The translations under genes were made by a program, and so were the position numbers. 64,000 bases of DNA, taken from NCBI RefSeq assembly GCF_000688295.1, contig NZ_JHZF01000016.1:1-64000 (forward strand). The letters run 5' to 3'. Positions 60,908-64,000 of the stretch are shown here, piece by piece. The notes under the pieces are model-generated. The model did no database searches. It saw only the letters and a list, made by a program, of their open reading frames with translations, and had not been told where the DNA came from. The first letter of the stretch is position 1; the number at the start of each line of letters is the position of its first letter. Source of the DNA: Pseudooceanicola nanhaiensis DSM 18065 (lineage in GTDB: Bacteria > Pseudomonadota > Alphaproteobacteria > Rhodobacterales > Rhodobacteraceae).

Positions 60908-61653
60908 GCCTTCTGAGCCTCCGGGCCCTCTCCGTCACCCTGCGCGAGCGCCAGGTTCTCGACAGCGTCTCGCTCGACGTCGGGCCCGGTGAGCTCGTGG
61001 GGCTCATCGGTCCGAACGGGGCGGGCAAGACGACGCTGATGCGGGCGGCGCTCGGGCTGATCGGGGCCACCGGGGAAAGCTCGCTCGCCGCCCTGTCCCC
61101 GGAGGCCCGCGCGAAGGCTGCCGCCTGGATGCCGCAGGCGCGCGAGATCGCCTGGCCGGTGACGGTCGAGACGCTGGTCGCGCTTGGCCGCCTGCCGCAC
61201 GGGCGACGCCCCGGACCGGCCGACCGGGCCGCCGTGGATGCCGCGCTTGCCCGCATGGCGTTGGAACCCTTCCGCCACCGCACCGCGACAAGGCTCTCGG
61301 GCGGCGAACAGGCCCGCGCGCTGATCGCCCGGGCGCTGGCGCAGGACACGCCGCTCGTGATGGCCGACGAGCCGATCGCCGGGCTCGACCCCGCCCACCA
61401 GATCGCCACGATGGAGGTCTTCCGCGACCTCGCGCGGGACGGGCACGGGATCATCGTCTCGCTGCACGACCTCGGCCTCGCGGCGCGGCACTGCACCCGC
61501 GTCGTGGTGCTGGCCGAGGGCCGGATGATCGCCGAGGGCCCGCCCTCGGAGGTGATGACCGCGGATCTGCTGGCCCGCGCCTTCCACATCTCCGCCTTCC
61601 ACGCCGAGACGGCGGATGGCCCGGTCTTCCAGCCGCTGCGGGTGATCCGGTGA
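60904..61653 (+). CDS. btuD: cobalamin ABC transporter ATPase
   Basis: A 249-residue ABC ATPase: Walker A GPNGAGKTT (about residues 36-44), Q-loop near 78, signature LSGGEQARALIARAL (about 129-143), Walker B PLVMADEPIAGLD and H-loop SLHDLGLA. The ATG overlaps the btuC stop. It ends 4 bases into cbiZ (GTGA). Confidence 0.92.
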   Translation: MSLLSLRALSVTLRERQVLDSVSLDVGPGELVGLIGPNGAGKTTLMRAALGLIGATGESSLAALSPEARAKAAAWMPQAREIAWPVTVETLVALGRLPHGRRPGPADRAAVDAALARMALEPFRHRTATRLSGGEQARALIARALAQDTPLVMADEPIAGLDPAHQIATMEVFRDLARDGHGIIVSLHDLGLAARHCTRVVVLAEGRMIAEGPPSEVMTADLLARAFHISAFHAETADGPVFQPLRVIR

Positions 61654-62321
61654 GCGTCGCGCTGTCCGCGCCCTGGCTCGATTTCGACCTCGGTTCCGAG
61701 ATGCCGGTGCTGAGCTTCGCCCCGCATCGCCCCGGGGCCGTGACCGCGCGGCGCATCCTCTGGCGCGAGGTGCGCAACGCCGATCTGCCCGAGGACCTCG
61801 ACGCCCGCGACTGGCTGGCGGGGGAACTGGCGGCGCGCGCGGCGGCGGATGCGGTCTGCTTTCTCACCTCGCGCGACATCGGCGCCCATGTCCTGCGCGC
61901 GGCAGAGAGCGGGACCGCCCGTGCCACGGCTGTCGCGACCGTGGGGTTGTCGAACGCGGAGCGTGTCGGCACCCGGCTCGACCGGACCGGACAGTCCTGG
62001 GGCACGATCAACGTCGCGGTCCGGGTCGACGGCGGCCTCGCGCCCGAGGCGCTGCTCGAGGCGATGACCATCGCGGCCGAGGCCCGCACCGCGGCGGTGA
62101 TCGAGGTGGGGCTGGACCTGCCGACCGGACGGGCGACGGGCACCGGGACCGACTGCCTCGCCATCGCGGCGCCGCGGGGGGGCGCGGAATACGCGGGACT
62201 TCACACCGCGACAGGCGAGGTCGTCGGGCGGGCCTGCTACGACGCGGTCCTCGCCGGCGCACGCGACTGGATGGCCTCCGTGGCGCTTCGGGGCGGGCGC
62301 TCCGCCCCGAAGCGGAGCTAG
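61650..62321 (+). CDS. cbiZ: adenosylcobinamide amidohydrolase
   Basis: A 223-residue CbiZ enzyme, which strips the lower-ligand side chain from salvaged corrinoids so that they can be rebuilt with the cell's own base. The conserved C-terminal block GTGTDCLAIAAPRG, then EYAGLHTATGEVVGRACYDAV (about residues 165-200) is intact. Start GTG overlaps btuD. Its presence implies use of pseudocobalamin or other foreign cobamides, as in Rhodobacter. Its stop overlaps the convergent gbcB stop by 4 bases. Confidence 0.92.
   Translation: MSVALSAPWLDFDLGSEMPVLSFAPHRPGAVTARRILWREVRNADLPEDLDARDWLAGELAARAAADAVCFLTSRDIGAHVLRAAESGTARATAVATVGLSNAERVGTRLDRTGQSWGTINVAVRVDGGLAPEALLEAMTIAAEARTAAVIEVGLDLPTGRATGTGTDCLAIAAPRGGAEYAGLHTATGEVVGRACYDAVLAGARDWMASVALRGGRSAPKRS
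62284..62314. terminator. bidirectional hairpin inside the cbiZ 3' end
   Basis: CGCTTCGGGGCGG (62284-62296) and CCGCCCCGAAGCG (62302-62314) pair perfectly around a 5-base loop, within the last codons of cbiZ and just beyond the gbcB stop. With convergent genes overlapping by 4 bases there is no other room for a terminator, so this stem is likely to stop the minus-strand transcript. Confidence 0.55.
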
Positions 62322-63388
62322 ACCTCGACCGTCACCGACCCGATCGGGTGCGAGCAGCAGGCCAGGATGTAGCCGTCCGCGATGTCGTCTTCCGAGATGC
62401 CGCCGTTGTGGACCATGTGCACCTCGCCCTCGAGCTTGCGGATCCTGCAGGTGCCGCAGACCCCGAAGGTGCAGCCCGAGGGGATGTTGAGGCCGGCCGC
62501 CCGCGTCGCGGCGAGGATCGTGTCGGTCTCGGCGCAGGCGGTGCGCTTGCCGGAGGCGGCGAAGACGATCTCGGCCTGCGCGGCCTCGTCCGGGGTGACG
62601 TCCTCGGGCAGCGGCAGCTCGGTCGCAGCGGGGGCCGAGAAGCTTTCCTGGTGATAGCGCTCCATGTCGAAACCCAGCCCCGCGAGCGCCTCGCGCACCG
62701 CGGTCATGAAGGGGTCCGGCCCGCAGCAGAAGACCTCGCGCTCGAGGTAGTCGGGCGCCATCAGCCCCAGCATCAGCTGGTTGAACCGGCCCTGGTAGCC
62801 GGTCCAGGGGTGGTAGCGGTCGGGCGTCTCGATCACCCATTTCAGGTCGATCCCCGGCACCCGGCTCGCCATGTGCTCGAGCCGCTCGCGGAAGATGATC
62901 TCGGAAGGCGCCCGGGCGCAGTTGACGAAGACGACGTCGGGCTCGGCGCCGAGGTCGAACATGTAGGTCGTCATCGACATCATCGGCGTGATGCCCGAGC
63001 CCGCGGAGATGAAGAGATACTTCTCGGAGGGATGTTCGAGGTGGCTGAACCGGCCCGCCGGGCCGATCGCGCGCAGCCGCATGCCGGGGCGCAGGTTGTC
63101 GAGCAGCCAGCGGGTCGCGAGGCTGCCGTCCTGCGCCTTGGCGGTGATCGAGAGCGACCGCGGCCGCGAGGGAGAGGAGGAGATCGTCCAGGTCCGGTGC
63201 ACCGCGCCGCCGGCGACCGGCACCTCGAGCGTCAGGAACTGGCCCGGCTGGAAATCGAACAGCGCGCCCGAGGGCGCCCGGAAGGTGAAGGTGGCGCAGT
63301 TCGGCACCTCGGGGATGACCGAGACGCATTCCAGCATCTCGTCATCCCGCCAGATGGCCCGGGCGCGCAGCGGCGAGAGGTCGTTCAT
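62318..63388 (-). CDS. gbcB: glycine betaine monooxygenase reductase subunit (GbcB-like)
   Basis: A 356-residue iron-sulfur flavoprotein: FAD domain with RTWTISSSP (about residues 66-74), NAD domain with FISAGSGITPMMSM (about 127-140) and CGPDPFM, and a C-terminal 2Fe-2S ferredoxin (CTFGVCGTC, about residues 317-325, and a final Cys in ILACC). It moves electrons from NAD(P)H to the Rieske oxygenase encoded just upstream. The order gbcA-gbcB matches betaine demethylation operons of Pseudomonas and roseobacters. A related stachydrine or carnitine system cannot be excluded. Confidence 0.85.
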   Translation of the reverse strand: MNDLSPLRARAIWRDDEMLECVSVIPEVPNCATFTFRAPSGALFDFQPGQFLTLEVPVAGGAVHRTWTISSSPSRPRSLSITAKAQDGSLATRWLLDNLRPGMRLRAIGPAGRFSHLEHPSEKYLFISAGSGITPMMSMTTYMFDLGAEPDVVFVNCARAPSEIIFRERLEHMASRVPGIDLKWVIETPDRYHPWTGYQGRFNQLMLGLMAPDYLEREVFCCGPDPFMTAVREALAGLGFDMERYHQESFSAPAATELPLPEDVTPDEAAQAEIVFAASGKRTACAETDTILAATRAAGLNIPSGCTFGVCGTCRIRKLEGEVHMVHNGGISEDDIADGYILACCSHPIGSVTVEV

Positions 63389-63393
63389 CGGTG

Positions 63394-64000
<607 letters not shown>

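Overview
The window is about 64 kb of GC-rich chromosome from an alphaproteobacterium, most likely a Rhodobacterales (Roseobacter-type) bacterium. Supporting traits are the alphaproteobacterial 5S rRNA followed by tRNA-fMet, the cysG-DUF2849-cysI-cysH-DUF934 block with a ferredoxin-NADP reductase ending AFVG, TRAP and TctCBA uptake systems, HWE-family histidine kinases, a B12 riboswitch with CbiZ, and a GbcAB betaine demethylase. Taxonomy is inferred from gene content only.

Layout. (1) 1-600: end of an rRNA operon (5S, tRNA-fMet, terminator) and a decayed recombinase-like remnant abutting the tRNA. (2) 742-17340: an acyl-CoA catabolic locus. It has a MaoC hydratase, DUF35 protein, thiolase/aldolase-like protein, dienoyl-CoA-reductase-like SDR and a tandem CoA-transferase on the plus strand; an enoyl-CoA hydratase, acyl-CoA ligase and acyl-CoA dehydrogenase on the minus strand; then a 17-beta-HSD4-type dehydrogenase, MarR regulator, alpha-methylacyl-CoA racemase, flavin oxidoreductase and a DctPQM TRAP transporter. 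Three promoters share one 33-bp operator-like inverted repeat placed in the same register over -35/-10, so the locus looks like a single MarR regulon. The enzymes resemble a peroxisome-style (R)-specific beta-oxidation of a 2-methyl-branched or side-chain acid. The substrate is unknown. (3) 17348-26798: carnitine catabolism, with a Dpp-type ABC transporter, carnitine dehydrogenase fused to a betainyl-CoA thioesterase, a BKACE enzyme, a CdhR-like activator and an esterase. (4) 26854-28430: an L,D-transpeptidase lipoprotein, then a gene-poor stretch with degenerate ~60-bp tandem repeats. (5) 28429-34058: sulfate assimilation operon with a divergent Lrp regulator.

(6) 34135-36764: an FAD amine/amino-acid oxidoreductase, an XRE-cupin regulator, rluE and tRNA-Gly(TCC). 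(7) 36998-44466: a signalling island. A CheB-CheR-PAS-HWE hybrid kinase with a single-domain response regulator lies divergent from a KaiC-like ATPase whose gene overlaps a second HWE kinase. (8) 44636-56742: a second catabolic island with an amidohydrolase, GntR, TctCBA, a ThDP enzyme, hydantoinase/oxoprolinase A and B subunits, a uronate-dehydrogenase-like protein and a LysR regulator; the substrate is unknown. (9) 56860-62321: a cobalamin riboswitch controlling btuB-btuF-btuC-btuD-cbiZ. (10) 62318-64000: gbcB and the 3' part of gbcA, which start demethylation of glycine betaine, the product expected from region 3.

Functions are read from motifs and synteny in the sequence itself; no database search was possible.
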